Source of the DNA: Paragorgia papillata
Lineage: Eukaryota > Cnidaria > Anthozoa > Scleralcyonacea > Coralliidae
Direction: 5' to 3'
Assembly: GCA_035771165.1 (NCBI GenBank)
Contig: JAWNZC010000238.1
Span: forward strand, 2,593,001 to 2,657,000
Length of the DNA stretch: 64,000 bases
In this document: in pieces, positions 32,070 to 45,169 of the stretch
Position numbering within the stretch: the stretch's first letter is position 1
Layout of the letters: each line of letters starts with the position of its first letter
The notes under the pieces: generated by a model
Database searches by the model: none
Seen by the model: only the letters and a program-made list of their open reading frames with translations
Told to the model about the DNA's origin: nothing
Made by a program: the position numbers and the translations under genes

Positions 32070-32151
32070 TAGCCTGCGTGCAGACGCTTGTATTTCCGGT
32101 GATTAATACGTATATTAATCACCGGAAATACAAGCGTTTGCACGCAGGCTA
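32070..32151. mobile_element. 82-bp palindromic element with 9-bp target duplication
   Basis: Arms TAGCCTGCGTGCAGACGCTT and complement meeting at ATTAATACGTATATTAAT; flanked by perfect ACAACCTTC (32061-32069 and 32152-32160). A 9-bp duplication suggests a Mutator-like origin. Confidence 0.82.
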
Positions 32152-33176
32152 ACAACCTTCCGAATGCTAAAACATTCAAAGAATGAAACATCAAATAAAT
32201 TACCCTGAGAAAGTAAAACGTGCGTGTTGAAAGCAGAACCAGGAGATAATCTGGAATCGATAAAATGCTTGTCAGGACATTGATATATTATTTATTTCGA
32301 GTTATTTCGAATTGTCTCGAGTGGCTGTTCAAGTTTTATTAAGCAGTTGTTGCTGCTAGGTTAAAAAGCTGTGACCTTGCCCTTGACCAGATTGTAGAGA
32401 CATTTCTATTACCCCCTCGAGTTAAAACGGACTCTTTATAACATAACGTACGTTTCCGGAGTGTTATGGGTTCGTCACTTATAGACTAATCAGATCTTTG
32501 AAGTGTACCGCTGAATAGGCATTTAGATCGACAGACGACATGCACTGTACAAGCCTTAAGGAAAACTGGAAAAGCTGTTCTGAATTGTAGTGTACAGTAC
32601 ATCTGTACCAAAACTTTACTGGATTATATATTTATAATTACACTAATATGAGAGCGTTTATAGCCGAAAGTCTTCGCTATACTCAGTCTATGGATCCGTA
32701 ACCGTCTGATGGTGTGATGGGTGGTGATAATTATCAACTCATTACTGACCAGACTTTCTAGGCTCGGTTAAAGTGAAATTATGAAAGACCGCCTAGGCAG
32801 AAATGAGTTAAGCTTCGACTATTGAGCTACAGCCAAAGGATCCTGATTCATGGCACTGTATTAACTACAAGCACAAAAACAAAATTATCTTTACGTTAAT
32901 GACAGGGGCGTAGGAACTGGGGGCGGAAGGGGCATGTGCCCCCCCTAACTTTGTCGTAAAGTGCCTTCTTATACCTCAAAGTGTATTTTTGAAGCTCTAC
33001 CCCCAAACAAAATGCCCTTTTGAAGTTGTGCCCTTCCAACATCAACTTGCATTAATTCATAATTAATATGGAAAATACACATCTTTCGATATATTTCTCA
33101 ACCTCTAAATCCATTTCAAAAGTTATGTTGTTGGGGGTGTGAAGAGCTGAAATTATAAAGTTGACACTTTGAAGCC

Positions 33177-33470
33177 TGACGATTTTATTCAGCACAGGGA
33201 GAGGTACGTCCAGACCTCAAAGTGTTAAAACTCATCTCTTAAACACTTCAGTGAAGCCTCAAGGCGAGTTCTTTAGTATTTTATTCTGGCTAATGCCAGA
33301 CGATTTTATTCAGCACAGGGAGAGATCCAGGGTTCAAAGTGTTAAAACCTTATCTCTTTAACTTTGAAGCCTGACGAATGACGACGAGTCTTTAACTGTT
33401 TATTCTGGCTAACGCCAGACGATTTTATTCAGCACATGCAGGGAGAGATCCAGGCCTCAAAGAGTTAAGC
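33177..33470. repeat. three diverged copies of a roughly 115-bp unit
   Basis: Units begin near GACGATTTTATTCAGCACA and include GGGAGAGATCCAGG and CAAAGTGTTAA; they contain the GGCTAACGCCAGACGATTTTA motif related to the hairpin array. Confidence 0.7.
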
Positions 33471-34239
33471 AAGACAAAAAGCTAAAATAAAAAAGTTTTG
33501 AGTGGGAAACCAAAACGAAAATGTTGTTTCAGACTTTAGACAATTTTGCTTTAGGTTACTGTAAAATATGGCGGGTTCCGCAACATTTTTGTATCATATT
33601 ACCTATATTCATAATTATAGAAAATTTGTACCTTTCAATTCGTTTCTCATTCCCGAAATGCAGTTAAAAAGTATGTTGACTGAATAAGTCCGACAATATA
33701 GAGCTAAAATAAAAAGGGTTTGAGTGGGAAATCAAAACGAAAATTGTTTTGATTGCTTTTCACACCAAAAATATGTGACAGAAAAATTTCTTCTCTTAAT
33801 AATATATTACTAACACAGATTATGGTGTCACACAGATGTATTCTTTCTTAAAATGGGTACTACACTACAGAAAAACCTCACTATATCTCAAACTTGGTTA
33901 TCTCGAAAATCTCGCTACTCGAACTCGAAGTAGTATCAATTCCCTTCAACAATTGTCAATTATGTTTTCACTATTTTAAATTTAACTATTCTTTCACTTT
34001 TATCTACTCTGAAAGTAGTAGAGATAGAAGGGTTCCACTGTAATAATATTAAAACAAAGTTAAGATTTGGGCCCACAGTACAATTTAGACAGATGTATCT
34101 TATTATCGCTCACTAATCTAAAAGATAGAGAGATTACAAAATGCAAATGGTTTTACTGATGCAGAAATACACAGAATTATCGGGATTATGGATAAAGTAG
34201 TCAAGTGGAAAAGCAATGATGACCTGACAAATGCATGGC

Positions 34240-36310
34240 ATTCCATGTATATGGTTGTGAACGCCTGGATGAGGGATGATTTAACATTGCGGAGGGTGAA
34301 AAACTTGAGATTATAGGCAAGCCATCAATTCATTCGCACGAACAGCATTCCATGCACTTCTCTCTTTCGCTGAGGTATTTAGTTCGAAGATCTGCCAGAG
34401 TAAAGTCTTTGTTTCCGGCTAATCACTTTGACAGATCTCCGAAATCTCTGCAAGGGAGAAGAGATTTAATATTACAGAGAGAAAAAAATTTGAGATTATA
34501 GCCACCCATGCATCAGAAATGTAAAAACTATAGTGAATTCAATCATTCAGTGATCCAGGTCTAGTTTTGGTAGTAGGAGCTTAAGCTAGCTAGGACGACA
34601 ACGGCAATCTAAAATTTGGTATCTAGCAGAAACCACGAATCATTTACGTATAGTATTAAATACTTAAAATATGTTTTTTGACATCCAAAAGCTTTAGAGT
34701 TCTAAAAGGATTTTGTCGCATACTTTAAAGTCAAACTCAACCAACAGGTTCTGCCGTTCCACGTTGTCCTGAAAACGTGAAAATGATCTGAATAACGTTG
34801 TATGTAGAACGAGGACGGCGTTAGGATTACTCTTGGGTCTAAACTGAATTATTCATTTTCTTTGTTGTATGAGGAGAATTATATTGTATTAAGGACGTTG
34901 TCCTCGACGTTCGCGTTGTATTTGCTTAAACTTCCTAATGCCTGTCAGACCCCGTTTACACTAGAGCAAAAGTATCCGGATTCACATTGTTTTTCATCCT
35001 CATGGGAATAAAAAATAATGTGAATCCAAATACTTTTGCTCTAGTGTAAACGAGGTCTCAGTCTCTCCTCTGGAGAGATTACTTAAACCGGGAGTGTTCC
35101 TCGAAAAGTCTGTAAAGGTTTCCGAAACTCCCTGCCCGAAATATAATAATGTAAGTAATTATTCTTATAATATTCAATGTAAACATTTATCAGAGGGCGA
35201 ACAATAAATTGATTGATTGAGAGTTTTTTTCGAAGACTTGCCGGAATCGTCATTGCTTCCAACCATGCACTGCTTCCAGTGCACTTTTACGATAGATTTC
35301 ATGGGTGAAAGACCTCTGCGTGAGATTATATATGGCATAGCTAAGCCATCGGAACTGTGAGAATTATAGTTGACTCACGCGAACAGCATTCTATGTGCTT
35401 CTCTCATTTTCCGACGAAGGTTCTTATTAGTTCGAAAATCTGCAGGAGTATAACGTCGTTCTTTCCAGCGTTTTACTTCAACAGATCTCCGTCCCAGTAT
35501 ACTGCACGTCCAACTGATTTAATATTGCGAAGAGAGATCTTGTGATTATAGTCAACTAGCCAAGCCATCAGACCTGTACAAAATTGTAGTGGATTCAGTG
35601 ATTTACACGATCAGCATTCCATGTCCGGTCTGTATACGTGGTAGTGCCTCTCTTGTCTGCAAATGTTCTTTTATTAGAGATGTGCATGTCGGAGTAGTCA
35701 TTGCTTCGGTTCCATGCAGTGGACTTTTTCATCAGATTAGTCTGAAAGAACCTCTGTGGATAAGAGAGTGGTCCTGCCATCTAACTGATTTAGTATTGCG
35801 ACCAGAGATACTTGAGATTATAGCCAACTATAGCCAAGCCATCAAAGGCTGTAGAAATCATAGACCCCGTTAACCCAGCCCGTTTACACGGAGTACGGTA
35901 GTCCGCCTGTTTACAGGAATACTCGAATTCGTCCGGTACCGTGTAAACTGACGTAGCCATATAGTGAATTCAATGATTCATACGATCTGCATTCCATGTC
36001 CGGAGTGCTACTGCAGTACTGCACGTACGTCCAACTGATTTAATCATCGCGGAGCCGAAAAACTTGAGATTATATAGCCAGCCATCAGAACTATATAAAA
36101 ATTGTAGTCGATCAAAAAACTGTAATTGTTTCGGAGATCTGCCAAAGTAGTCACTGCTTCCAGCAGAATCATGTTTTCGACAGATTCAGTCCAAAAGAAC
36201 CTACGTGCATGGATAAAAGGAAAAGAGTGACTGCAGTACTGCACGTCCAACTGATTTAGACTACATTTAGTATTGCGAAGAGGGAATTAATTTGAGATAA
36301 GGCAATTAGC
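34240..36310. repeat. degenerate tandem array, unit about 220-270 bp
   Basis: Successive blocks (near 34250, 35230, 35345, 35570, 35950, 36085) share CAACTGATTTAATATTGCG, CTTGAGATTATAGCCA, AGCCATCAGAACTGTA and AACAGCATTCCATGT in the same order. Unrelated MITEs interrupt it. No coding frame is maintained across units. Confidence 0.7.
34948..35058. mobile_element. palindromic MITE, CGTTTACACTAGAGC ends
   Basis: Arms GACCCCGTTTACACTAGAGC, AAAAGTATCCGGATTCACAT and complements around a short centre. Other CGTTTACAC-ended elements lie at 35866-35950 and 58045-58443. Confidence 0.75.
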
Positions 36311-37741
36311 AATCGGAATTCGGCATGCTGTCAGTGATGTACTGCATGAAAAGTTATAAAAATAGTTATAAACGAAAAAAGTTATAAAAAAGTTATAAAA
36401 GGAAAAATGCTTAAATATTACTTATAAACTATATCGTTGAAATTTGCTGAGTCATGCATGCAGAAATTTGTGAAACCTGGGCCAAAATTTTATTTCCACA
36501 ACATATCACGAGAGAAAAGCAATATATATATATATATATATATACATATTAAACTTTAGCTTTGATTTTCTCCACTTAGACAACGTTTTTTTCAGAAAAA
36601 TTACAACGCGATGAACGTATACCAAATAGATCGTTTTAGAATTCGTGTCCGTTCTGTATACCCCGATACAGAACGGCCACTCATTCGGTAAATAGTACAT
36701 ATAACACTTCCCATGCAGTATATAGAGTATACAAATCTACTATATACAGGTTTGCCCCGGCCTTACACGACTCTAGTCTCGATAATTTACGGCTCTCTAG
36801 ACTAGTACTCTAGTTAGTAATCCCTTCTACTGCATGGTCTATATCTTTAGATTTTAGTGCATTAGTTTTATACGGCTCTACCAATAAAGCTATATATACC
36901 TCTTTCTCTATACCTGACTGTACTCTATTTTATCTGCCAACTCTCTCTCCCTCCATCCCATCCATCCCCTCATCTGTCTCTCTAGCTTTCTCTCGACTAC
37001 CTCTGTCTCTGAAATCTCTACTGTAAATGTGATTATAAACAGACATGTTTGTTTGTCGCCATCGATAGTTGTAGTAAGCCGCGTTTTAATCCATCCTATA
37101 CGCAGTAAAACAGAGCTTCTTTCTGATGTGACAACTATTGTCGTAGTAGAGGTGTCATTTGAACCTTTAATAATGCACACACACAAGGTCATTCCGTGTT
37201 TATATATTGTTATAGGGTTTTACGATTTTTCCAAAAATATTGTTTAGAAGATTTGTCTCGATCCTTATCTGTTTTCAAAACAGGAAAACCAAACTAACCA
37301 CAATGAATTGGAATAAAAAAAAGATTGAAAATGAAATAAAACAGGACAACAGGTATATCAGTAAATGGTAGAGATCAGTTTAGAAAGGTCCAGAAAGTTG
37401 AGCATTAACTACTCCTATATTATATATATTATATATACAGTAGCTGTCAGTGAGTCGGTATAGCTGTAATGAAGTACAATCAGTGAATGTTATTTTAGTC
37501 CACCGTCTATACGACATCTGTTAATACTTTCAAGAACTTCAGTGTTTAGCTCTTCAGACTTGCCGAAGGTCACGCAATAAAAAATATCAAATTCTTCATG
37601 ACATAAATACGGAAACATACGCACACCAGGTGTATAACCCGCACCAATATGGGCAAAACTTGAAAAAAAAGCGCCACGACTTGAATATATACGTACGGCA
37701 TATATACATCGTCGGGTTTGTCGTGAGATTTCACAATCTAG

Positions 37742-38482
37742 CTAGGATAGTCTGCCTTCTGTTATAGATGGCAAAAAGTCTCCTGTTGTCGTTTCGTTGT
37801 TTTTATCAATCGTTTGTAACCAACGTAAAATCATTGTATCTTTGCCGTCCTCGTCCAAAAGCGAGCCATTATCGCCTTCGGCTTCGGGCTCTTCCATTGA
37901 CTCCATACTGCCTGTACTCCTTGGAGACGAGGTACCGTGACCGGTTGAGGCCATTTCTGGCCTTGAACTTGAGGACAAACTTTGACGTCTCGGAGAGCCA
38001 CTCGATAAATAGGAGTCACTGCTACATGGACTTGTCTGCCGTTTTCGTTCAAATGCCACGTTCTCGTTGCACGTCCCGACTTCAATCAACGGAGTCAAAT
38101 CAAGATTGATTCGATAGTTTTTCGGTAGACTTCTGGATGAAGACGATGAGTTTCTTCCAGAGTTTAACACAAGAGGTGTTAAAGGCCGGCTTGGTTTTTC
38201 CATCGAGCTTTTTGTAGTTTGTTGTATGGGTGGTAATTCTGGCGGGGAATGAAGCTCCGGAGCGCTATTGAGTCGTTGGATAACACGACGACGTCGTCCA
38301 TAAGTGTTTGGTTGTATTCTCTCCACGTTGAAACGTCGTCCATTCGTTTTTGTGTAAGCGTTGAGCGGAATCATTCCTTCGCTTTGTCGTCCGTTGATTC
38401 CTTGTCGGGCAAAGTACTGGTATGTTGTGTTATCATCAGTCCTTTGTGGCCAGACCTCCGCTGTTTTGCCTCTGGCGAACAT
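37742..38482 (-). CDS. uncharacterised Ser/Pro-rich protein, 246 aa
   Basis: An intact minus-strand ORF with an in-frame TGA shortly upstream of the ATG, so the start is well defined. It is not part of any repeat seen in this window and is not low-complexity throughout. The N-terminal 70 residues are well mixed (MFARGKTAEVWPQRTDD...) and end in a basic run GRRRRVIQRLNSAPEL; a Ser-rich middle (SSSSSRSLP, SYLSSGSPRRQSLSSSSRP) and acidic patch (MEEPEAEGDN) follow, then a conserved-looking tail DTMILRWLQTIDKNNETTTG. No signal peptide or membrane segment. The RRRR stretch could be nuclear targeting and the SP/RS runs phosphorylation sites, but I recognise no family. It could be a single-exon gene or the last exon of a longer one. 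Confidence 0.6.
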   Translation of the reverse strand: MFARGKTAEVWPQRTDDNTTYQYFARQGINGRQSEGMIPLNAYTKTNGRRFNVERIQPNTYGRRRRVIQRLNSAPELHSPPELPPIQQTTKSSMEKPSRPLTPLVLNSGRNSSSSSRSLPKNYRINLDLTPLIEVGTCNENVAFERKRQTSPCSSDSYLSSGSPRRQSLSSSSRPEMASTGHGTSSPRSTGSMESMEEPEAEGDNGSLLDEDGKDTMILRWLQTIDKNNETTTGDFLPSITEGRLS

Positions 38483-39500
38483 TCTCCCCGCTTGATGTCA
38501 ATATAAAGCAAACAAAACTCCACGATTCAGACAAACTTCTTTAAACCAGACTCGGAATGGTAAACTTAAAAATGTGATGGAATAATTTTTTTAAAACTTC
38601 GCAAGCGCACTGTCAGTGATAGCCTAAAGACGTTACCTTATAGCTGTGACAAAATTGTTCACGTTCCACGGGCGTGAGAGGTGCGTGTTCCGGGACGGTG
38701 TTGACTTTGTCCTGTCATGTATTAATCCGTTGTCAAACTCACGCTACTGGCGAAGTTTGTGTATTAATTTAGTTTATTTGCGCAAGGGTTTCGAGACAAT
38801 AGCATTCACCAAGGCTTGCAAACTTGTCTTTTGTGAGTATACAAACAGTGCGGGAGTTAAGAGATGAGGCGCATATAATCAGAACGGCTGAAACGCAAAC
38901 TTCTGAACTCGTTTCTGGCTTGTCATTCTTTCATACTGTTTTAATGTTTTAACAAGTTTTGAAAGTTGTAGTTGAGCACGTAGTCTAGTTTATAAGTTAT
39001 ATGTATGTATCTTATATACCAAATCTGGTATTTATGTTGTTTGAATAAAGTATTACTTCGTGACATGTTTCTCGTACGTCACCATTTAATAATCTTTTCG
39101 AGGATCACACCACTTAAGCATTAAGCACTTAAGAGCACTGAGTGTACGAGGCGTTGTCATAGAAACCAGATCAAAGTCAAGTTCATCCATGCTGGGGGTA
39201 TTTTGTGATGGCCTGACGAGGCCGTGTGCTTGAGAACGATCAGATTACATCACGCTATATATTGACATAACCCGATTCTTATATATCGTGAAAAACATTT
39301 TCCAGAAACAACTCCGTTAACTGGTTTACTGGAGAATTTGTACAGTTGTACTCCAATTATTGGAGTAATTAATTTGAACTTATTTGGAAAGAGTTTATAC
39401 CCAGAGTTACGTAATATACCATTCAGATTGAGGCCTCACAATCCTCACAATGAAATATATGACGTACACTCGGACGTACATATATATTGGAGAAAATGCT
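38483..39500. other. no gene recognised
   Basis: About 1 kb upstream of the 246-codon ORF. No repeat family or coding exon recognised; it may hold that gene's promoter, but no clear TATA element stands out. Confidence 0.4.
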
Positions 39501-40010
39501 AAGGGATTTTAAGATCTACGACGTCAACCTCAACGACGACGGCGGTTAAAAAGCAAGACAAGTTTAACAATTTAAAGAAGTTAACGGTTAACTGACTATT
39601 AATATTATATTTGGTATTTGAACTGCTAGTTTAATGACTTCCAAAACGTCGCTGTATTGCTAAAATAAGTGTAGTGTCAGTATTGAAGTAAATCAACAGT
39701 TCTCATCTTTTGGCCGTTGACGTCGTCCTGAAGACGTAAAAATGCTCTTTAAGTAATAGATACAGATCGGCTGCGAATGCTGTATCTTTCTTAAAATACA
39801 AATGCATCTAAGTAATCAAGTTCACCAACTATTTTAGCGATATACTCTATTATTTTAGCCGAGAAAATCGAAGCTAAAGTTAAGTGGCGTTGTAGATGAA
39901 GGAGGACGGTGTTGAGTTTACTCTTGGATTAAAAATTATTCGCTCTATTTGTTTTGCAAAAATAATTATTTTGTTTAAAGGACGTCGTCGTTGAGGTTGA
40001 CGTTATAACT
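39501..40010. mobile_element. inverted-repeat element, GACGTCAACCTCAACGACGA arms
   Basis: Arms ACGACGTCAACCTCAACGAC and complement at the two ends; related inner sequence (TCGTCCTGAAGACGTAAAAA) also at 7060 and 34770. Confidence 0.65.
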
Positions 40011-40429
40011 AGTGTATACGATACGAGCGGCAGAACTGTATGGGCATTTAAAACGTGAGCCGAGTCACACATCATACTGCGAGGAGCAAATCACTCCAAA
40101 AAATCTCGTACACCTTGAAGAATCCAAACATCCCCAAAATCTCGAAAAAATCTAAAAAAAATTTTAAAAAAAATCTAAAATAAATCTAAAAAAAATCCAA
40201 ATAATCTCAAAAATATCCGAAATATATCTCAAGAAAATCCCAAAAATCCCACAGGACTATGAAATTCGAGCACTTTGTACGGGCACTTAAAAACAAATAA
40301 TTACACTAACTGCGCATGACAAAAAGCTTTTGCAATCAATCCCTTGAGATTTTGAGATGCAGCACTGCATATTCTCTCATCTCGAAATGATGATTATCGT
40401 CAATTGCATGTGAAATGTCCTATAATTGA

Positions 40430-41130
40430 CAATAGTCATCATTTTTAAAAAATAATTTCCTACCCCCATACCCCCAACTTAACCACAACCCTGGAAATCC
40501 TAAACATAACCACAACCCCCCTGGAAACCCTAAACCTAACCACAACCCCCCGTTGGACCTAAACCCTCCGGGGAAAATGTCCCACCTCTCAGACCCCAAC
40601 CACAACACCCGGACAACAGCTGGACAAATAGTTTACAAGTGTCTGAATGTGTTTTTCATATCTTTTCTTGCGTTAGTTCGCTCTGGAGACTTAGTGCAGC
40701 AACGCCAATCATTCGTCTCGTTGTTAGGTCCACATAATACTTTGGGTTAGGTTTAGGAATGTTTAATTGGGGTTAAGGTTAATGCGGAGGTTAGCCAGGA
40801 TTTTGAAAGGGGGGTAGCCGAAATCAAAATAAATTTTTAGGGGGATCCGGGGCCATGGTCCCCCGGGAAATTTTGAAATCGAGAGTCGCTGAAATGCCAT
40901 TTCCTGGCCTTTGGATGAAGATTTTACAGACCCTAAAGGTTAAAAAACGTCATATAAAATACTCAAAACACGCAAACGTCACATAGATACTCCAAATGCA
41001 TACACTAAGTAGATTGAATACCAGACTAGTTCCTAGTCCTCTTTTCTCTCGAACGTATTTTGGTGACGTCACAGAATCTGCCGCTCGACGTTAAAAAGAG
41101 AGGCCTGGGAACCAGGCTGATTGAATACAC
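40430..41130. repeat. C-rich ACCACAACCCC repeats and hAT-like fragment
   Basis: 40460-40570 has CCTGGAAACCCTAAACCTAA-type units also present at 54905-55000 and 55130-55190. 40790-40990 (AATTTTGAAATCGAGAGTCG, then CTGAAATGCCATTTCC) recurs at 18350-18400 and 59990-60100. Confidence 0.55.
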
Positions 41131-41419
41131 TACTACAATAGGTCAGAGAGTGCTCCAGTAGAGTTCGTGCGATTCTCATTTTACGATAAGGTCAATAAGT
41201 TATGTTTTACAATTGAGGAATTTGAGTCTAGTCTAAAAAAAAAATGGTATTCAATTGTTCTAAAACAATGGTGGTGTGACTAATACAAGTGTCGACTACT
41301 TAAAGCTTAAGAAGCCGGTAAGGGATGTGTTGTGTCTACTATGTGCAAAAATACACTGAAAAAAGTAGCACAGTTAAATCAACATTAAATTAATGGTTGA
41401 ACAATACGTGAGCAAAGCG

Positions 41420-41536
41420 GTTGAACAACATGGTTGGGGTGATTTCTCAGGTGCTATTGCAACATCATGTATTCTTCATAATATTTGTATAGAGGGAAAT
41501 GCTAACTATCCTCAAGAATGGAACGACAGGTATTGA
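41420..41536 (+). pseudogene. PIF/Harbinger transposase C-terminal scrap
   Basis: The frame reads GAIATSCILHNICIEGN and ends at TGA 41536. The xxCxLHNIC motif is characteristic of the nuclease end of PIF/Harbinger transposases. Only 38 codons survive; a stop lies close upstream. Confidence 0.6.
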
Positions 41537-42278
41537 AGAAAAACAATAGACACTGAAAATACGTCACAGCTATATGTCGGAGACTGGGTCATTTATGTCA
41601 GGATGTGAGTTACGAGCGTGAGAGATTAAAGCTAGATAGAAAAGCCTAGATAGAAAATTCGTCACGCTATATTAAACGTTCTGAAGGTGTAACGCACCTC
41701 CAAAGCGGTAATTTCAAGTCTCTGGCGGCATTTTGACATTTTCCTTATTCTACCCGCATTTTCCATTTTACCCGCAATATTCTACCCGCATTTTCCATTT
41801 TACCCGCAATTTTCTACCCGTAACTGGTACCCGTTGGTATGAGAAGAGTGCGTGTGTGCGGGATAGAGAGAGAATTTTGTGTGTACTGATTCGAGAGAGA
41901 AGAGAAAATAAACCAAGAAAATACAAAAATGATTGTGATTTTGTGAAGTGTTGGGCGCGGCGATCAGCGAGGCAATCCCCGACAGCTACATTTAACCACA
42001 GTTATAATGCTCTTAAATAAATAAATCTCCACTCAAAACGAGTTGAGGAATTCTTTGTTTTCTGATCTGTACGAGAAAGCAACCCATGGCTAGATCATAC
42101 ATGCTTGCAATATATATTCAGCAACACTAGTGTATAATATCGATAAAACAACGACCAGTACGCAAGGTACGTTATGGCGCAGTTGTTGCAACTGAGGCCA
42201 ACAAGGGACAGCAGGGGAGATGTGTATTAATAGAACAATCATGTTCACTATTGTTAATTCGACCAGCTTGTTAACAAC

Positions 42279-42488
42279 TAGCCTGGTTCCCTGGCCCAAT
42301 TTCAAAAGAAATAAGGGCCAGGTAACCACTAATCTCATTCTCGCGTCATCAGGGCTAAATCCACTTATGACGATTGCAGTTTTTACTCATAGCCACTAAA
42401 AACGCGCGAAATTTGAACCAATAGGAAAGCAGAAGTCTTTAGTGATTACCTGGCCCATATTCTTTGATTGGGCCAGGGTACCAGGCTA
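42279..42488. mobile_element. 210-bp Mutator-like MITE, TAGCCTGG ends
   Basis: Inverted ends TAGCCTGGTTCCCTGG and CCAGGGTACCAGGCTA, flanked by perfect 9-bp GTTAACAAC (42270-42278 and 42489-42497). Confidence 0.82.
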
Positions 42489-43416
42489 GTTAACAACTTG
42501 TTCCAGAACAATGGCTGACAATGATTGAACGATAATATTGTTATCACTGTTTAATAACGTTGTTGACAACACTACTCACAAGGTGTTGCATAACATCGTC
42601 CATGGTGGGCAGCACAACGTAGGTCATGTCTCGAAATCATGATTCATGATATGCATGGTGAGGTTGGTCCAACCTTACAATATTTCGATTTGTGTTTTTC
42701 AACACTGCCTACGCGCAATTAACATTACTTTTAATTTAACACTACTTTTTTTTTTTGGGTAACCGGTTGGTCTTCACATGGGACTCGTGTCCTGTTGATC
42801 ATTCCTTCAATCATGTTCAAGCATTGCACTCTTTATTTACTGTATACTTGTATTCTTTCATGGTTGTAAAGTTAATAAATAAATAATTTTTTACACTATA
42901 CTTAGTTCATGGTTCACGTCTGTTGATCGGCTCGCAGACTAAAATTACTTGAAACAGGTTGTGCATTTGTACGTTTATTATAACAGAAATAAATTAATAA
43001 AGCTAAACCTGGAGGGTAAGGTGGGCTGCTACAGCAAACGTTTTGTAATATGTACTATAGCATTAGGAAGTGTCATTTCAGACTGCCCAAAATTTCCCAG
43101 GAAGCTTCCAATCACTACTTGGAATATTTAAAATTGGACTTTGACCCGGGTCCTTTATATATATGAAAAAGAAAATGAAAGACCGAAAAAAATATATATA
43201 GCTAGGTATATAGTTATATTATATATGGAAAACAGGTCCCCTTTATCAATGACTGAATGGGCCCATGCGCACTTCACGCTATCTGAATGTACTTCACCGA
43301 TGCTGTCCCACATGCGGTTGTCACCGACAATCGCATGTGTATAAGTAATTGATGAAATTCATTCAGATTGTCCCAAGCTACACTGATGAGCGAAACACCG
43401 TGTCTGTAGATTGAAC

Positions 43417-43418
43417 TA

Positions 43419-43494
<76 letters not shown>
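43417..43494. repeat. (TA)n microsatellite
   Basis: About 36 TA units with one TTA interruption near the start. Confidence 0.95.
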
Positions 43495-43497
<3 letters not shown>

Positions 43498-43730
43498 GAT
43501 CGCCCCGAGTGAAACTGACAGTTGCGACACTCAACATTTTGAGGTAAGCCACTTAAACTACATATATCTTTTTTAGGCTGCTTTTGAGTAGACATTTGCT
43601 ATTTTAAGGTTAAGATTATTAAGTTAATGTTAAGTGTTACTGTCTTACTGAGGCCGGCTCTTGCAACGAAGTGTCAATTGTCCATGGTTTGTCTTAGAGA
43701 CGTAATCTGACAAACTGACACAAAGTATAA

Positions 43731-43952
43731 AGCCCTAATCAAACGAGAACGCAAGTCATCGCAAGTTGGCAGTCACGCTATCTCAGCCAGCCGCTCTGAA
43801 TAGTTTCCTGAAAATATCATGTACCGTGACAAAGTTAAAACTTGTTTAAAACACTCATGAAACCTTTATTTTGTTAATTTGGGGAGTTCGACGACCGCCA
43901 CAGAAATTCTGGCTGCCAACTTGCGATGACTTGTTCTCGTTTGATTAGGGCT
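43731..43952. mobile_element. PIF/Harbinger-type MITE, copy 2
   Basis: 222 bp, same family as 27398-27624, flanked by TAA on both sides. Confidence 0.82.
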
Positions 43953-44204
43953 TAAGATCGGACAAAATCTCTTCAGCTAAAAATATTAGAATTCTGTTTT
44001 CACGTATCACATGAGGCAACGCTCTACTCACTGTAATTGTCTGTCGCCCAATCCTCAAACTACTATGCATGAAAGATTGGTTCATTTTTTGACGAATACA
44101 CGCACATAGGGTCGTTTATACAGGAGAAAATAAGCCGTGACTAACATAAGCCGTGGCTTAACTAAATCCATTGTTGCCCACACTGTCTGAGGGTTTTCTC
44201 GAAC

Positions 44205-44280
44205 AGTGCTTCTCAACCGGGGTCCATGGGGGTGAATTTTAAAGAGAGGGGAATTTGGGGGTGAATGGCTCAATAATGGA
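44205..44280. mobile_element. hAT-type terminus, single end
   Basis: CAGTGCTTCTCAACCGGGGT is a classic hAT terminal inverted repeat. No matching opposite end was found nearby, so it is a fragment. Confidence 0.45.
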
Positions 44281-45169
44281 GAAATCTGCTCGAAGGGAAA
44301 AAATTCTATTGAACATTATCAAATTCATTAATAATTCATGACGAAAATTCAAAAGAAATGAATGTTTAATCAGGTGTTTGTAAATACTGTTAAAACATGA
44401 TTAATAAAACATCAATGTTTTATCAACGTTATTAGACACTATAGCGGCTAGTTAAAATTATCTTATCTAACGTTTCTTACAACTCTTAAACAAAGTATTC
44501 ATCATGTACACTTAGAATTTGATAAGTAAGTTAAAATATTCGCGTCCAATCTTTATGGGCATTTACAATTTACCGCTCATATTTGAACTACTACTAAAAA
44601 GTCTGAAAATAGCATGCATGCGGAACCACAGTGAAATCCCTGATTGTCAAACTTTGGAAACCCAGCTATTTGTATATTAAAGTTGAATAACAAGGACATT
44701 AAAAGAGGCAAATGCTTTTTATAAGGGGTTAAAAAAAGAATAGAATCAACAGATTAATTGTTAATGATTTAATCATTAACTATAATAGAATTTAGATACG
44801 CCAAGATCTGGCAAGAAATAAAAGAAGTGTAATCTGACACCAGCTGACTAGTGAACTGCACAATTGTATAATATTGTCTCAAAATTCAGTAAACTGTTCT
44901 AGTGTTATACTATTGTTAGGAGAGAGGTAGCCTGCGATCATGCTCTATAGAAGGCCTGATTGCAGGTTAAGGGAGAGGGGGCTGTGACGAAGCAATGCTT
45001 GCCCAGGTGGGGAATCTGAGAGAAAAGGTTGAGACTAAGGCACTGTGTTAGAACGAAGGGGCTCAGACAGATGAGATGGGCTGATACGGTACGTGGCCCG
45101 TATGCGCAATGCACAAAACAAAATGTCAGTGCACAAACGAAAGTTCGAATGCACAACAAAATAAAGCGC

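Noticed and set aside
37768..38109. Plus-strand 113-codon ORF opposite the 246-codon ORF
   Set aside because: Shorter antisense shadow without a distinctive sequence.
40460..40570. Interstitial telomere-like CCCTAA sequence
   Set aside because: CCCTAAACCTAACCACAACC units are irregular and recur as part of a dispersed C-rich repeat.
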